DNA from: Tethya wilhelma
Taxonomy: Eukaryota > Porifera > Demospongiae > Tethyida > Tethyidae
Assembly (NCBI GenBank): GCA_964030475.1
Contig: CAXIPT010000016.1
Location: 124,001-188,000, forward strand
Length of the DNA stretch: 64,000 nucleotides
Direction: 5' to 3'
Of the stretch, positions 33,600 through 45,049 are shown piece after piece. The position numbers were made by a program, and so were the translations under genes. Within the stretch, counting starts at the first letter, position 1. Each line of letters starts with the position of its first letter. The notes under the pieces are model-generated. The model was given only the letters and a program-made list of their open reading frames with translations, was not told the DNA's origin and did not search any database.

Positions 33600-35110
33600 T
33601 GTATACATACATAGAGAAATAGAGACAATAATAGTGATAATTTTGGCCAAAATGGTGTGCTATAAATAGAAATTTTGCTTTATCTCTACATGTATACATT
33701 GTGTACCAAGTAAATTTGGTTACTACATAGTGTGATGATTGAGTTTGATTACCATAGCAACAGTATTTACCTCAGTATAACATGTCGTAAGTTACATTCT
33801 CATCAATTAGTATAATTATTCATTAAATTCACACATGCCCAGGTAACTAAACCATCAGATTAAGGTTAGATGGAACATCAACCACAAGTGTTGCTATGGT
33901 GATGTGTCATGTACTTCAGATACAACAGCATGAATATCTTGCATAAAGTATCACTTTAATTAGCTAATGTGGCCTGAGCAAGCTGCCAGGTGTTTTGACT
34001 TAGATCTACACCATAATTAACCCTTGGCGCGCGCATGCGCAGCAAGGGTTACGGTAGTCGTTTTGTATGTCTGTCTGTCTGTCTGTCTGACAGATTTTTT
34101 CTGCACTCTATATCTCAAGAACGGAATGCCCAGTCTTCAAAAGCGGCACACCAAGGTAAAATAATCTATATTATCTAAAAAAATTACACGTAGCATTCAA
34201 CAAAACCTTGTAGTTCCTGAGATCTGAGGCTTTTCAGCCTCTCTGAGCGTTAAGCTTCGAGGCCACACCTGCTATTCACGCCCATTTCTTAGTGTGCGTT
34301 ATTTAGAATAGACTAGTTTTCACTTGGCAGAAGCACATGAAGGAGTTGAGAGGCAACTAACTTACTTTGTAGGCAAGTTTAGCACGCAATAATACTATAC
34401 TCTTATTAATCACACTATACTCTTATTAATCACGCTGTTTTGGCATATTATAAGCATGTTTTTAATGAATCCAAGGCATGACAGAGCTGATGATAGGTTG
34501 ATGAACAATCACTGAGTCATGTTTATATTATGTGAACTTACCAGCTAGTACATTGCTAGTACTCTAACTATATCTTTGCAGTTAACATTTAGATAATCAG
34601 ATCATTGTTAGTGACCAAGTATTCTCTGTGTAGCCATGGAGTCAGGCTGCCACTACTAGCCTCCTGGTCTGCCGGGCAGGGCATCCGTCCTCATCAGTGG
34701 TTAAAATAGTAATTGTAGCTAGTATCCTCTGCTGGCTCCACTGTTACTGTACTGGAAGCTAGATTGTCATGTGAAACAAAGTATTCTATTGCTAGAGCAC
34801 CAAGGGTTAAGCACCTTGGTGCCTTCATTTGTTTGCAATTCTATAGGAATTGCTTTATTAGTACTGATGATAGGAAGATCTCTTCTGGGTCATCCCTTCT
34901 CTAGATATTCCCTTGTATCTTAGAAAGCTTTTGCTCAATACATGCAATAGTGAGATCTCTCACTCTACCATTAAGCCTCCTATCATTAATGCAAGGTGTT
35001 GCAAGTACCTTATTAATATTGGCTGCCATGAGTGTGTCAATACATGGTACAAGAGAAATGACGGAATGACGAAGACGTGTCCCAGATGTACAGAAAGGAG
35101 ATATTTGTAT
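33600..35110 (+). repeat. large interspersed repeat L, right part (copy 2)
   Basis: Collinear with 13010-13690 except for an insertion at about 34016-34822. The minus-strand stretch ANINKVLATPCINDRRLNGR ... ACIEQKLSKIQGNI (about 34920-35045) looks like an exon of an unknown gene carried by the repeat. Confidence 0.7.
34016..34822. mobile_element. TIR element inserted in repeat L
   Basis: The ends TTAACCCTTGGCGCG and the inverted GCACCAAGGGTTAA are mirror images. Comparison with 13405-13420 shows the uninterrupted site. Inside the left end lies a (GTCT)n tract next to GGTTACGGTAGTCG, the inverse of sequence at the right end of the TIR element at 10408-11028, so the two are related. Non-coding. 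Confidence 0.6.
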
Positions 35111-36003
35111 TTTTGTAAAGAGACAAAATATGAACAGGTAGCTATAGTCGGTCAACAGCAAGTTCTTCTGAACAGAAAAGTACAATAGCGATAACAATCT
35201 CCCTGTATCATTAAAATTTCATAACATTTCTGTATTTCTAAAAAATACATAGATGAATATTTAATTAGTGGCTTAGTATGCCTTATAAGCACAATGGGAC
35301 TGAGTAATCATGACATAAGAACAATCATTGCCATGCAGGTACTAATAATTATTGTTCATGCCATTATGGAAATTATACATGTTTAATTTGATATTCATAT
35401 GCTGCTGCAGCCATTTGACACTAATCAATCATTGTCTATGCTATTGTGCCATTGTTTTATGGCAATCATTTGATTTTGACAGACTTATAGAGTTGTCGAT
35501 TAGAAAGAAAGTGACTGTTCAGTTCAATTGTGTGTGTGTATTATAAGCTTTGCATGCATGCTCTTTATAAGTGTGGAGCTTCATTGCATGTATATATGCT
35601 TTGGAAATAAAATTTAAGAATGAAGATTGATTTCACTGTCAATTCTCAATTTTCAATTCCTTGAAAGAGGAATAGCCAGTGATGAAGATGTGAGTTAAAA
35701 CTTGAATATTGATTGATTTCCACATTCAATGAAAAATTGTACAAAGCCGATCAATATTAATATTAAACCATTTACATTAATTTTAAAAGCTGCTGTTTCA
35801 ATACTAGTTTAGTTTTCTAAAAAATAAAGTTAAGGCCACTCCAAATGAGAGTTTAGTTTCCCGTCCACCGCCTGTGAGCGCCGCATAATTTGACCACTTA
35901 TTTTTGTGAGAAAACATTGAAGTAGAGCTAAGATATACCATGAAGTTTAAATCTGCCTCGTCCATGAAAGCACCCAATTATGGCAGAGATATTTTCATGC
36001 AAA
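35111..36003. other. mostly non-coding; PIF-like left end at 35834
   Basis: At 35831 TAA-GGCCACT...GTTTCCCGTCCA repeats the left terminus of the PIF/Harbinger-like element at 25390. I did not find its right end. The rest is AT-rich without a recognisable gene. Confidence 0.45.
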
Positions 36004-36230
36004 TTATATATTACACATATGGACCATCCGTCCCATTCCTGCATGTGTACATGCATGTACCATACTACCATACTTCTGATACTTGATGTATGCTAAAGAA
36101 CCTTGTGTTCCAGAAACATCAATTTTCAATCCATCTAAAGTTAGTAGAACGAACTCAGAACCCCATTTTCTTTGAATAGACGTTACATACGTGACAGTAG
36201 CAGTTACATCATTCACTTCCACAGTCCTTA
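36004..36230 (-). CDS. exon-like ORF, unknown
   Basis: It reads EVNDVTATVTYVTSIQRKWG, SEFVLLTLDGLKIDVSGTQG, SLAYIKYQKYG and is preceded by an acceptor-like TTTGACTAAG. The composition is that of a real beta-rich domain, but I recognise no family. Past YQKYG it runs into a decayed composite 3' end (TACC-centred hairpin near 36055), so it may be truncated by that insertion. Confidence 0.3.
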
Positions 36231-36456
36231 GTCAAACTACGGTACAAGAAACAAAATAAAGTGCTAATATTATGATATCATGGTTGGTAAACATGATTAA
36301 ACATAATTTCTGTAAGATGGTCCTTTTTCAGAAAGATCTGCAAAGAAGATAACCGGTCTCAATTATTGATCACCACATTTCCACTCATGTTGCACTGCAG
36401 TATGGTACCACCTCGGACAGAAATCCTAGCCAATTCATTGTTCCTCATCACATTAA

Positions 36457-37465
36457 TCAGTTGGGGCTTGCACGTCTAGGCTTCTTTTGTCCTATTTTGA
36501 AGGCCTTTGCTTTCCTTTTGCAAGCTTTCTTTGTAGGAACTTGTGCATCCACACTCTTCATAGCTAGCATCCTTCTCAGCTTCTGATTAGGAGTTGCAAC
36601 AGCAGAAGTTAAGAAGCCATTCACAAGTTAAAATAGAGGTGACTATTCTAAGAGGTTTGTTGATTGTGTTTGGAGGGGTCCCAGGAGTTTCAGTGGAGGT
36701 GCTCCGATGGGGTTCAGAGAGATTCCAAGAGGCTCATTGATTGTGCTTGGAGGGGTTCCAGGAAATTTGGTGGAGGTGGTACCAGAAGCTACAATAATAT
36801 GGTTTGGAGTCTGATTGTCTCCTCATCAATAGGATAAATAGCTAGAGAATTAAAATATCTAACTGTGAACAAATCGAGCACAAAATCAGATATCTATAAA
36901 AGCACAACTAAAGCTAATGATCTCGTCAGAGATGATGCATGACCTTCAGCAATGATCCATGTGTGATTGGTGCACTTGAGAAACAGATTTCCTTTTGCTG
37001 CCCATGAATTTTCAGCGTTGACTTACTGGATGGTATGTAATCAACAAATCACTTTCCTCATTAAAGGAACCATTAAGGATTTGTTTTGTTGATTGAAAGG
37101 CTTTGAACTCTATTGAAGAGTCCCTGCTGATTTCAACCCGTTCCTAGCCAGTTGCTCACATACACCCTGCAAAAGCCCCTTGCTGTGGCCTTTCGGTCAA
37201 GCCTCATGAAATGGAGAATCTGTTTAACAGATTCATAACTGCAATAGAAAAAATAAACAAACTTTGTACCTCTGTTGGTGTGAGACTCTCAATTGCCTCA
37301 GTAAGCAGGTGTCCAAGTTCTTGTGGTGTGATAGAAGTTATAGTAGACGGTGTCCCTCCAGCTTCAAGCTGAGCCTTGCTGACTGTTTGACTAACTGTTC
37401 CACTGAGAAAGGTCCAGAGAATTAAGTCCCTAATACTTCTCCCTGAACTGTACTCTTTCAAGAAG
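36457..37465 (-). pseudogene. decayed multi-exon gene, unknown family, basic C-terminus
   Basis: A well-defined exon at 37270-37465 (TTATAG acceptor, CAGAG|GTACAAAG donor) reads FLKEYSSGRSIRDLILWTFL ... SITPQELGHLLTEAIESLTP. Further fragments follow: EISRDSSIEFKAFQSTKQIL (about 37130-37050); repeated FPGTPPSTINEPLGI / TPPNTINKPLRI units (36640-36800); and a Lys-rich end TSAVATPNQKLRRMLAMKSV ... IGQKKPRRASPN before TGA at 36457-36459. The fragments need frameshifts and the phases do not all fit, so it is treated as a pseudogene, possibly element-derived. Confidence 0.35.
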
Positions 37466-38702
37466 CTATAATAAAATTAAAGTACAACCATGCAACAGTG
37501 TATAATAATAAAAATTGTGACTTGTCAAGGGAAAACCTGCCGGTTAGGAATTATTATTTTTGGAGTAAAATGCGGTTTTAGTTTAATTCGCGTTTTTGCA
37601 CGAAAAAAAAATTTTTTTTTTTTTTTGCACGGATGCACTGCACTACATCTCAGCATGCTTCATGCAAAATTTGAGGGGTGGAGCTGCTTCTGTTGCAGAG
37701 ATATAGCCAGTAGTCTCAGCCTCGTTCATTTTTTACTTAGTTGTTAGCACGAAGAACAGTTGCTATGCTGTGCATCAAACCATAGAAAATATTTATGAGC
37801 AAGGTGGCTGCCACTAAAAATGATTTATTATTTGATGTTCTCTCTCACTTATATATAATCTCAAAATTTTGCTACAGCACATAGACAGAAAGGTAAGCTA
37901 TAAATTTTTGTCACGTTCTTTTGTGGTCTGTGTTGCTTTTGTGCTTTGTTGCCTTTGTGCAGTATTTTCATGAGAATTTGTGCATAAAACCTGAGAATTC
38001 AATCCAGGAAAAATGGGCGTGACATCTGATCATGCCCCTAAAAATTAAAATACTAACAACCCGCCCGCCCGCATAGTTTTTTGCAAGAAAAAGCCTGAAA
38101 AACTAAAAAAAAATTTTATTATATCGTTGCAGATTTAGGCTGTTTTTGTTTTACAGAACACTGAACTTTGAACTGCATAATACTTTAACACAACTGATTA
38201 GCCAATATTGTACTGAACTTGTAATTCTCAAATTCTGCACAATAAATTTAGCTACTTTATTTATACCCAAACATGTAAAATGGAGAGGCTCTGAAACACA
38301 AAAAGCACAAAAGTAACAAAAGTAAGGCTACACAGAAATTAATATGAAGACAAGCCACTAAACCACTAAAATAGAACAAAGACATGCATGCACATTAAGG
38401 ATAATCTCAGACTATAGGTATTTACTCTTGCAAAACTCATTATATAGGCATACAGATAAATGTACTTACAGTATTATGCAACCCTCCCCGCTCAAGTGGA
38501 ATCTGTTGCGGATTCTGTCAAGAATGTGGGGTCATAGGGTGGAAAAAATCAGGGGGATGACGGTTTTGCTTTGGATAAATGTCTCTCTGGTACAACTTGT
38601 TCAGCATTCTCATTTGTTACAACAATGTTCAGACTAGAGCCAGGTTCTTCTTGGAAATTGCAGGGGGTCTATAGTGGAATACGTGTGAAGGTGAGATATT
38701 CC
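37466..38702. other. no gene seen
   Basis: AT-rich sequence with a T/A run at 37600-37627 and a CCCGCCCGCCCG block (about 38050), which is the inverse of the GCGGGCGGGCGG near the PIF-like left end (25445). Confidence 0.4.
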
Positions 38703-39045
38703 AGGGGCGGATCCAGGACTTCATAAAGGGAGCCTTGAATCAAAGTGTGTGCAAAGCCCGCAAAAATTTTTGGAACACACCTACTTTTTGCTAAATGACT
38801 CCTACTTTTGTGTTTCAGCCCTACCCACTTCCTAATTGCATGAACTTAGCATACTTTACCGCAGGCAGTGTCACTTCACTGGGTGGCTGGCTTACCTGTT
38901 TTTGTGCCTGTATCTAGGCTTTCAAGGTTTATTCACAGGCCTAAATTCACTCTAAAAGTTGTATACTTGTAAGAATCTATAGGTTAGTTTTCTTTACAAT
39001 TTTTTTACCTGAAAACTAGCCAAGAAAAAGGGGGGGGGGGGGAAA
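38703..39045 (+). mobile_element. fragment of the GGGCGGATCCAGGA-type element
   Basis: It starts CCAGGGGCGGATCCAGGACT and resembles the start of the insertion at 55344 (GGTGGATTCAGGATTGTAGA), with shared internal CACACCTACTTTTTGCTAAA-like text. Its right end is lost at a poly-G run (39030-39044). Confidence 0.5.
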
Positions 39046-39114
39046 CCAATCAAAGTGAAGCGATGTCTTGGTGTCTTGTTCACATCGGAAAGACATGTTA
39101 CTACTTTGCATGGC

Positions 39115-39407
39115 CCACAGTTCATGGTCAATGCAGTTTCTTAGGTACACTTTTTGGTATGACTGGTGTGTGTAACCAAACAAGCTCATCTGGTTCAAAT
39201 GGGTCACCATGGATTCATGGATTTTCTTGTCATAGTACTCTTTCTGACGTTGCCATTTTTGTAAGAAATGTACACAAACCCGTTCATAAGCTTATTCAAG
39301 TCACTTCCCATTGAAGTTGTAGGTGTGTCTGTACTTGATGGAGAACCATGCACCAATTCAACCACAAATGAGATAGAATCTGGTGTAACCTGTAGTGGGA
39401 TTAACAC
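39115..39407 (-). pseudogene. Ty3-type retrotransposon integrase C-terminal remnant
   Basis: The fragments VELVHGSPSSTDTPT, then QKWQRQKEYYDKKIHG (39230-39262 region) and, in a shifted frame, PFEPDELVWLHTPVIPKSVP-KKLH, match the tail of Ty3/gypsy-type integrases (RQKEYYDKK..G ... GDLVWLH ... KKLHHPW). It has at least one frameshift and stops in KLH*P*TVGHAK*. No LTRs, RT or protease were seen nearby. Confidence 0.65.
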
Positions 39408-39409
39408 TC

Positions 39410-40157
39410 ATATTGTAAGCGATACACAATGGTTAACTCTTTAGGGCCTGAATTGATTATGCATATATAATTAGAATTTATGAATAATTAATTAACCTTG
39501 GTTTTTGTACATTTTTGTTCTTGCTTAAGCCTATGCCACTCTCTCTTGTAGCTAGTTCAGCTTAGCTATGATTGTACTAAGGCATAGCTATATCAGTTCT
39601 ATTCTTGGCTTGCTTTTATTAACTTCAAAAGCTTGCAAAAACGGAAGCGGTCAAAGTTCGCCAAATGACCTGGCTTTTTTTCTAGCTTGAAGAGCAGGAC
39701 TGCAACAGCACTTGCATGCAGGTATAGCTTAAGCCCCCCTGCACCTCCATAGCTAGCGTCAAGCTTCCCCTGCAAAGCACTAAGAAAAAAACGTGAGTTT
39801 AAACTGACGGTCTCGATCTTTACCACAATCGCGACCTTTGAACTTTGAAGCCTATATCTCTCCGCCTACTAATCAGACCTGACTCTAACTTGGTATTTTA
39901 GTAGAGAGCTATCTTACCTAACTGCATAGCAAGTCTAAAGCCCATAGCTCAAATGCTATCCCTATAAAATAATGAATAATGTAATGAATTTAATGAATTT
40001 CTTCGTAGCATTGGAAAACTATCATGTACTGAACAGAATAAATTGTAGAAGGCAGTGTAGCATTGAGAGATGAATTAACAGTGTATGCACTAAAACAATG
40101 TACAGATTAAACTATCATATTCATGTATCATTTTAGTCTGCTTATGATTTTTTCTTC
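39410..40157. other. no feature seen
   Basis: AT-rich, no recognised gene or repeat. Confidence 0.4.
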
Positions 40158-41220
40158 TTACATGTACATAAGTCTGCTTGATGTAAATATAGTTTGGTTG
40201 AACGTATTTCCTTCTGGCAAAGTGGAACTAGTCTGCCTTTTTGTTAGGAGTGTTGCCTTGGCTGTTGCATAGTTAGCAGCTGTGAGGTTACTACTTGTTG
40301 TGTGCTTCAGCTGTCCGAAAATAGTTTCAACAGCACTACCATTGACTCTTCTTGGATTAATGTAGTAACCTGGATTAGTAGTAGTGAAGTCTGCAACAAG
40401 ACAATGAAATCCATACCACATTATCCGAAGCAAATCCTATGTCTATCACAATTAAAAAAACCAAAAAGGATGTCATTTCCACGTTCAACAAGCTCATCAA
40501 CAACTTTAGAGCCTTTTGTGTGCACTTGTGATACAAGTTGAAGCAGCTTAGCATGTTGTTTTTCGTTGACCTCACAAATGGCTGAATCTTCTTCAATTTC
40601 TGAGAAACAATCTTTTTCTTAGCAGCAACATTCTTGATTCTTGCTTTCTTGCTCTTAGGTGATAACTTGGACAATGGATATTTGGAGGTTGGTAAAGAAC
40701 GATGCCAAATTGTCAGGTTTCTGCTGAACATTGTTAGGAATTGAATGTGCCACTGAATGCAGCTGGCAGAAAACAATCTATTAAATGGATCACCCCATCG
40801 CCAAAGATTTTTGTATCAAACCGGATCTCATCTCAATACTCTTTGATCCCAGGACAAACAACATAACCAGATGATGGAATTAGTTGCTTGAGATACGGCT
40901 CAATATCTTCTGAATTCAAAACTTCACCTGAAGCAACAGGCATGTAGAATATTTGCCAAGCAGCTTGAGACTGATCACTAGCAATGCAGAGACAAGGGTT
41001 TTGCACAGGTCCAGAAGGATGGTCAAACAACCTATAGGAAACACAATTTATTATAGTGATAAACTTGGCATAGCCATTATAAATTTATAATATTTAGGAC
41101 ATACCGATATATGTTGGTCCAAATCTTATCACCAACTTGCACAGTTTCAAACTTAGAAGAATTTGCTGTAACACCCAGTGGCACTCTTACATGTTTGTTC
41201 AACTTAACAAAATCATCAAT
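40158..41220 (-). pseudogene. multi-exon transposon-like gene, P-element/THAP9-like C-terminus
   Basis: Exon 41105-41220 (ACATCAG acceptor; IDDFVKLNKHVRVPLGVTAN...) splices in phase to the exon from 41031, which reads LFDHPSGPVQNPCLCIASDQ SQAAWQIFYMPVASGEV ... SSGYVVCPGIKEY. TGA interrupts it, then frameshifted DEIRFDTK, LFSASCIQWHIQF, a Lys-rich stretch (SPKSKKARIKNVAAKKK), and AKLLQLVSQVHTKGSKVVDE. The end INPRRVNGSAVETIFGQLKH ... NLTAANYATAKATLLTKR resembles the C-terminal acidic-residue region of P-type transposases (E-x2-FGQ). The family is assigned from pattern only; the gene is certainly disabled. Confidence 0.45.
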
Positions 41221-41897
41221 CTGATGTAAATAAAAATTGTTTATATTTCATTTACAGGCACCAAACCAGACTGCATTCTGCTTGGGAGCTTTTATGTTAC
41301 AGTTAACCTCATGCATAATTATAGCCTACTGAGCCTATCCCACAACATGCATCTTGAAATAACAAAATAACTTCTATAATTAGATAGTCTCCATGGATGA
41401 GCAGCCATGCAGGCTGCCTTGTGAAAACTCAGTTTAGACTGATATTGGATGGAACAGTATATACTCACATAATGTGAAAGCAAGTGTAATTAGTGTAGCT
41501 GGTTTCACATGACAAGTAACAGTCAGGCACACTCCATCTGCAAGCTATACTCTATTTCTAAGTGATATATACAGTCAGGATGGGTGGGAACTACATGCGC
41601 CTGTGCCGATATTCAGCCTCCATAGTATCGGTATAGATTGCTTTTCCTGAGTGCTTTAGCGGTTAGTTGGTTGAGCATGAGAGGGAGCTGCGTGTGTTTG
41701 TTTCTATTCTTGCTTCTTTAACAGTTTGTCATCAATTACAATAAACATTTTTTTATCAATAATTTTATATCATTTTCACTAACAAAATTAAAATGAATAT
41801 AAGAGTTTGAGTTTCTTGAGTCTGTTTCATTCTAGTTTTTCTCTGAGTGGTTTTACTTTTTTCAGTGCATTCCTGTGTATTTTGTTCCATTCTGTGA
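41221..41897. other. no feature seen
   Basis: AT-rich spacer between the transposon-like gene and the 261-codon ORF. Confidence 0.4.
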
Positions 41898-42683
41898 TCA
41901 GTTTTGACTATTTGTGCTAATTGGTAGCATTTCTTTTATTTCATCCTGGATTTGGTTGATTATTTGTTTTTGTCGCTTGATTACATTTCTATAGTGCCTT
42001 ACTAGAAGTGCTATGAGTTTCATTGTGGTTACTTCTTGGATTTTGTGCCAATCAATTTCAACGTCTGTATTTGAATGGTAAATATATGGTTGGCACCATA
42101 TGGATAGGCCTTTTGGTGGCTTTCTGGTTATTAGGCAGTTTTCCATGAATTTCTTGTGGTGGTTAGCTTTAGTTAAGATTAATAAAGTTGTGTAAATTTG
42201 CTTACTTATTTCCTCCAGTCGTCTAGTGAGTTCTTGGTGTGCTGCCCTGTGATCAGTAGACTCGTAACCTTCCATGCTTTCTTCTCTCTGACCATGGTGT
42301 TTCTCTGATACATTCGATGTCTCTTGTTCTCCGTTTTCGCCTTCATCATGAGTGTAATCTTTTTGTTTAATGTCTCTGTTTTGTGTCATTTGATGTATAG
42401 TGAAATTATCTGGTTGCATATCTTCTACACTTGGTGAAGCATCTGCCCAGTTTGGCATTTCTCCTAGTACCATGGATGATTCAATGGGCTTGATAATGTT
42501 CTGCTGTTCTTTCTCATTTTGGCTGTCATTTGTAGTTGTTGGTAAAGGTTCGCCAGGAGTGGGCGGTGGTGCAGTTGTACCAGGCTGATGCTCCCATGGA
42601 TTTTGAGGTCTGTTTAGCATCTTTTGGCTGACCATCTCTTCAGTCTGGCTATTAGCTGGTATCATAATGGTTAAACTTTCCAC
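41898..42683 (-). CDS. intact 261-codon ORF, coiled-coil protein, possibly retroelement ORF1-like
   Basis: This is an uninterrupted frame from MESLTIMIPANSQTEEMVSQ to stop. Residues 1-140 are low-complexity and rich in Pro, Thr, Asn, Glu (PGTTAPPPTPGEPLPTTTND), probably disordered. Residues 150-260 are helical (LTRRLEEISKQIYTTLLILT ... HHKKFMENCLITRKPPKGLS ... LLVRHYRNVIKRQKQIINQI). The pattern of a helix, H-x3-F-x2-C-L-x6-PKGL, then a second helix recalls short proteins near retroelements in cnidarians and sponges; that link is inference. It is the longest intact ORF in a strongly decayed region. No splice sites are needed, and the 5' flank is an unusual run of TTTAAAGTTTT repeats. Confidence 0.5.
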   Translation of the reverse strand: MESLTIMIPANSQTEEMVSQKMLNRPQNPWEHQPGTTAPPPTPGEPLPTTTNDSQNEKEQQNIIKPIESSMVLGEMPNWADASPSVEDMQPDNFTIHQMTQNRDIKQKDYTHDEGENGEQETSNVSEKHHGQREESMEGYESTDHRAAHQELTRRLEEISKQIYTTLLILTKANHHKKFMENCLITRKPPKGLSIWCQPYIYHSNTDVEIDWHKIQEVTTMKLIALLVRHYRNVIKRQKQIINQIQDEIKEMLPISTNSQN

Positions 42684-42833
42684 TTTAAAACTTTAAAACT
42701 TTTTAAACTTTAAACTTCTAGTTATTTCCGATTTGGTCAGCGTTATGCATTACACTTTTGTACAGCCGTCAATATTTCAACGTCCAATTGAGGCTCACTC
42801 AGACAGGTTTAATGATACTCATTCATATGCATC

Positions 42834-43066
42834 AATTGAAGGGCCGAGAAGTAAAGTGGCCTAACCCACTACCCCCTGAGTTGACCCCCCTAAACTCAGA
42901 AATATGTTTAAAGTTGTGTTTCAGAGCTGGAGAATTTTCAGTAATTTTGAATTTTGAGCATTTTGGTAGAAGGGGATCTGTGATTTTTATTAATTTTTTG
43001 GGCTTTTCAGGCAATTTCCCACATTTAATTGTGGGATGGGCCACTTTACCTCTCGGCCCTTCAATT
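42834..43066. mobile_element. MITE with 28-bp inverted ends
   Basis: AATTGAAGGGCCGAGAAGTA-AAGTGGCC at the left is mirrored by GGCCACTTTACCTCTCGGCC-CTTCAATT at the right. About 230 bp, non-coding. No certain target duplication is separable from the AATT ends. Confidence 0.8.
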
Positions 43067-43463
43067 ATAGTATTGAGTTTATGCAAATGTGAAAAAAAAA
43101 CTCTTTTTAGCAGAAACTGACTGTCAGCACAAACTATTTTTACACTAATGGTGGAGCCTTTATTAGCTTTCAGAATGACATATCTAAATGCAGGTGGAGG
43201 TGGATTAGAAGCTGAAGCACCTACCCCAGACGACTGAGCCACTGAGCCGTACTTGACATGGTGAGATGTCAGCTATTGGGTTGAAGGTTAGGCCCTTCAG
43301 CACACAATGCAGCACCATAGAGAAGAGCATCATCTTGGGGAAAGAAGTGTCCTGACTCACTCGGAAAAAAAGCTCTATTATCTCTTTCACCCCTGAGCCA
43401 TATTTCTGCAAGATCAATGTACACATACACATAATACAATTGCTCTAATGTAAAAATACACAT
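43067..43463 (-). other. weak exon-like ORFs
   Basis: Overlapping frames read SSGVGASASNPPPPAFRYVI ... HLHKLNTI (43075-43240) and RDNRAFFPSESGHFFPQDDA LLYGAALCAEGPNLQPNS (43269-43400). They look like protein but have no family match or clear splice sites. From 43464 to 43986 nothing is recognised. Confidence 0.2.
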
Positions 43464-43986
43464 CTGTATTATACCACAGCCATTAAGCTATAATGAGCTA
43501 TCGAAGCAGAAATGGATGTGAAAAATGATGGACATATAAGCTATAGTACTGTGCAACTATGAGAAACATAGGTAGCATCAGTCAAATGGATGTGGAATAC
43601 AAAATACAACCACAGTTACATCCATATCACAATTCAAAGTTTTGATTTCAAAAAGTTGGTAAACCTCAATAGATCTGGTATGTCATGAGCACATAACATG
43701 CAGCACCTAGCTTAGTCTAGTCCTAGACCCCACCTCTTTCGCCAGCTAAAAATGGGGGTCCCTAATGGAATTCTCGAATCATGGAAAAGCAGAGTTCACC
43801 CCTAGTGCTAAAATGTATGTTGAAGTTACGGACTCTACTGCCAACATTGACAATATCCAATGTCAAGTTCAACAGCGTTGGGGTGTGTGTGTGACTATGT
43901 TGTAGTTACTGTTGATGATCTTAAATTGGAAGACTCTAACGGAACTCAAAGTTAGCTATATCTGCATGTAGCTAACATATAGACTG

Positions 43987-44709
43987 TAGGGTGTCTAGAA
44001 AAACTGGTACACTTCCGGTAAAAATCTGGAATGTAGTTTCGTCATGATTCACCTGCAGCCTGACCTCAAACAATTTATTACGGATCTTACTGCGTTTTCA
44101 CGAGCAAGTTTTAACATAGATCAATCGTTTTTTCTTGTGTCCAAGCAGGAAACCTTTCAGTGAACATTAAGCCCAGAAAAAAGAGTAGTCGATAAATAAT
44201 CTTTACTGAATAGATCTAGTGCAGAGGAGGTACAACACGCGAGTGTCAATTCAATGCTTTTGCTGACTCAGCATGGTAGGTGCACATGACCAAATCCAAT
44301 ACCAAACTATAGTGATCACGTGATTGGAATGCGCTAATTGACACTCGCGTGTCGTACCTCCTGGATCTAGTGCTTCATGTCACACTAACCCTACCCATTG
44401 CAAATTCCATAGCTCATGCCTTTGTAATAACTAGATTCATATCTGTTCCATTCAGAGATGAAAGTGTTAGCTTCAGCGATAACAATGGTATGTTGTTTTG
44501 AGCTTCAATAGGTCTCAAAACTTTTGTACACAAATGCAAAAATTCTACAGACTGGTTAGGTAATAAGTAACAATTTTTTGCGACTTCCACAATCAACGTT
44601 CAATCATGTGACATAATTGTCACATGACTTCATGTAAGCAATCTGATTGGCTCTGGCCATTTTTGAGCAGAGAATGCCGGAAGTGTGCCAGTTTTCTAGA
44701 CCACACCTA
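43987..44709. mobile_element. TIR element with nested MITE
   Basis: The left end TAGGGTGTCTAGAAAAACTG GTACACTTCCGG is inverted at the right (CCGGAAGTGTGCCAGTTTTC TAGACCACACCTA). About 720 bp, with no transposase. The nested MITE at 44223-44363 accounts for the clean GATCTAGTGC repeat. The flanks of the outer element show no certain target duplication. Confidence 0.7.
44223..44363. mobile_element. 141-bp MITE with perfect 10-bp target duplication
   Basis: It is flanked by GATCTAGTGC at 44213-44222 and 44364-44373. The inverted ends share GGAGGTAC[A/G]ACACGCGAGT. A 9-11 bp duplication is typical of Mutator-like elements; Merlin-type cannot be excluded. Confidence 0.85.
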
Positions 44710-45049
44710 ACTGCATGCACTAGATTATTACAGACTAAAAAATAGCGCATTATAAAACCTACGCGTAAATTTTGCGAGACAAAAAAAGGGGGTGCAAATG
44801 CACCCCCCTGCTCCTGGGAAATGGAGGTTGATTGTAGACCTTTCACACCCGGAAGGTGGGAGTGTGAATGATGGTGGATTGTTGGAGCTCTATTCTCTAC
44901 AGTATATATGTGTGAGGGGATGATGTGGCTTGAGTATTCTTTGAGTTAGGTCTTAGGGCATTGGTGGCACAGATGGACATAAAGGCCGGGGTGCCTATCA
45001 GAATGTTCCTCAGGAGATAAGAAACTGTTAATTTTGAGTAATTAAGAGG

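Noticed and set aside
41898..42588. Plus-strand ORF at 42400-42588
   Set aside because: It is a shadow of the intact minus-strand 261-codon ORF.
42832..43242. 136-codon minus-strand ORF
   Set aside because: Its C-terminal half runs through the inverted ends and body of the MITE at 42834-43066, so the ORF as a whole is not a gene.
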